Source: Sulfuricella sp. (lineage in GTDB: Bacteria > Pseudomonadota > Gammaproteobacteria > Burkholderiales > Sulfuricellaceae). From it: DNA of 8,402 nucleotides. The DNA is taken from positions 1 through 8,402 of the forward strand of contig JAUYSN010000358.1 in NCBI GenBank assembly GCA_030696235.1, in the 5' to 3' direction. The translations under genes were made by a program, and so were the position numbers. Of the stretch, positions 7,941-8,402 are shown piece after piece. Within the stretch, counting starts at the first letter, position 1; every line of letters begins with the position of its first letter. Under the pieces are notes generated by a model. The model made no database searches and was not told the origin of the DNA. It saw nothing but the letters and a program-made list of their open reading frames with translations.

Positions 7941-8402
7941 ATGGCCATTAAATCCACCATCTTCAAAGCCGAGCTGCAAATCGCCGACATGGACCGCAAC
8001 TACTACCATGACCATGCGCTCACCATCGCCCAGCATCCATCGGAAACCGACGAACGCATGATGGTGCGAGTACTGGCCTTTGCGCTGCACGCCGATGAGG
8101 CATTGTCGTTCGGCAAGGGGCTGAGCACCGATGACGAACCCGATCTGTGGCAAAAGGACTTGACCGGCGCCATTGAACTCTGGATAGACGTGGGTTTGCC
8201 CGATGAAAAACTCATACGCAAAGCCTGCGGCCGCGCCAGGCAGGTCGTCGTGTATACCTATGGCGGCCGCGGCGCCGACATCTGGTGGAACCAGAACGGC
8301 AGCAAACTCGAACGGCTCAACAACCTGACCGTAATCAACCTGTCGGAAACCACCAGCCAAGCCCTGGCAACGATGGTACAACGCACCATGCAGTTGCAAC
8401 TG
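7941..8402 (+). CDS. yaeQ: YaeQ family protein (3' end beyond the window)
   Basis: The reading frame is open from the ATG at 7941 to the last base, giving 154 residues of a family usually about 180 long, so roughly 27 residues are outside the window. Family landmarks are in order: MAIKSTIFKAELQIADMDRN at the start, HPSETDERM (32-40), STDDEPDLW (62-70), ELWIDVGLPDE (79-89), and ADIWWNQN (112-119). The family is known structurally as a variant of the PD-(D/E)XK nuclease fold, but its cellular role is not settled. The ribosome binding site is weak (GAAAAAG upstream). A small hairpin, GCATC-CCC-GATGC, lies in the leader at 7885-7897. The gene is divergent from the S4-domain gene. Confidence 0.93.
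   Translation, partial: MAIKSTIFKAELQIADMDRNYYHDHALTIAQHPSETDERMMVRVLAFALHADEALSFGKGLSTDDEPDLWQKDLTGAIELWIDVGLPDEKLIRKACGRARQVVVYTYGGRGADIWWNQNGSKLERLNNLTVINLSETTSQALATMVQRTMQLQL

Noticed and set aside
7821..8399. Minus-strand frame at the right end
   Set aside because: It is antisense to yaeQ, whose plus-strand frame carries clear family landmarks through to the window end.

Overview
This is a GC-rich bacterial chromosomal window whose proteins are typical of Proteobacteria. The RecQ, RlmJ, EttA, YbcJ-like and YaeQ families, the SCO protein paired with a small secreted protein, and the two kinds of intergenic palindromic element together suggest a betaproteobacterium (a Nitrosomonadales-like or Rhodocyclales-like environmental lineage). 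That placement is inferred from general resemblance and no search was run. There are no rRNA, tRNA, CRISPR or transposase genes, and the window looks like core chromosome with a few poorly characterised small genes.

Layout: (1) 1-166 is an upstream region with an AT-rich dyad just before recQ. (2) 167-2002 (+) is recQ, followed by a palindromic repeat pair (1999-2086) that contains the recQ stop codon and separates it from convergent rlmJ (2105-2950, -). (3) 2951-3137 is a divergent promoter region leading to ettA (3138-4805, +). (4) 4818-4886 is a cluster of three consecutive hairpins between ettA and a convergent cysteine-rich lipoprotein gene (4915-5469, -). (5) 5470-5681 is a divergent control region with two extended -10 promoters and two abutting dyads. 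(6) 5682-6035 and 6041-6679 (+) are a small secreted protein and a SCO1/SenC copper-chaperone protein in a tight operon, then a thioredoxin-fold gene (6768-7148, +). (7) 7157-7492 and 7552-7770 (-) are a conserved-looking hypothetical protein ending in a Cys-rich tail and a YbcJ-like S4 RNA-binding protein. (8) 7941 to the window end (+) is yaeQ, cut off by the boundary.

The left half is nucleic-acid and translation housekeeping: a DNA repair helicase, a 23S rRNA methyltransferase and a ribosome-associated ABC-F ATPase. The middle (4915-7492) is dominated by thiol proteins: a lipoprotein with 12 cysteines beyond its lipobox, mostly in repeated CX3C pairs, a two-cysteine secreted protein, a CX3C SCO protein, a CSPC thioredoxin and a protein ending in CGSCGGCL. 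The divergent arrangement of the Cys-rich lipoprotein and the SCO operon is the most promising lead for an undescribed envelope copper or thiol-redox module. This is a hypothesis from composition and position, not a demonstrated system.
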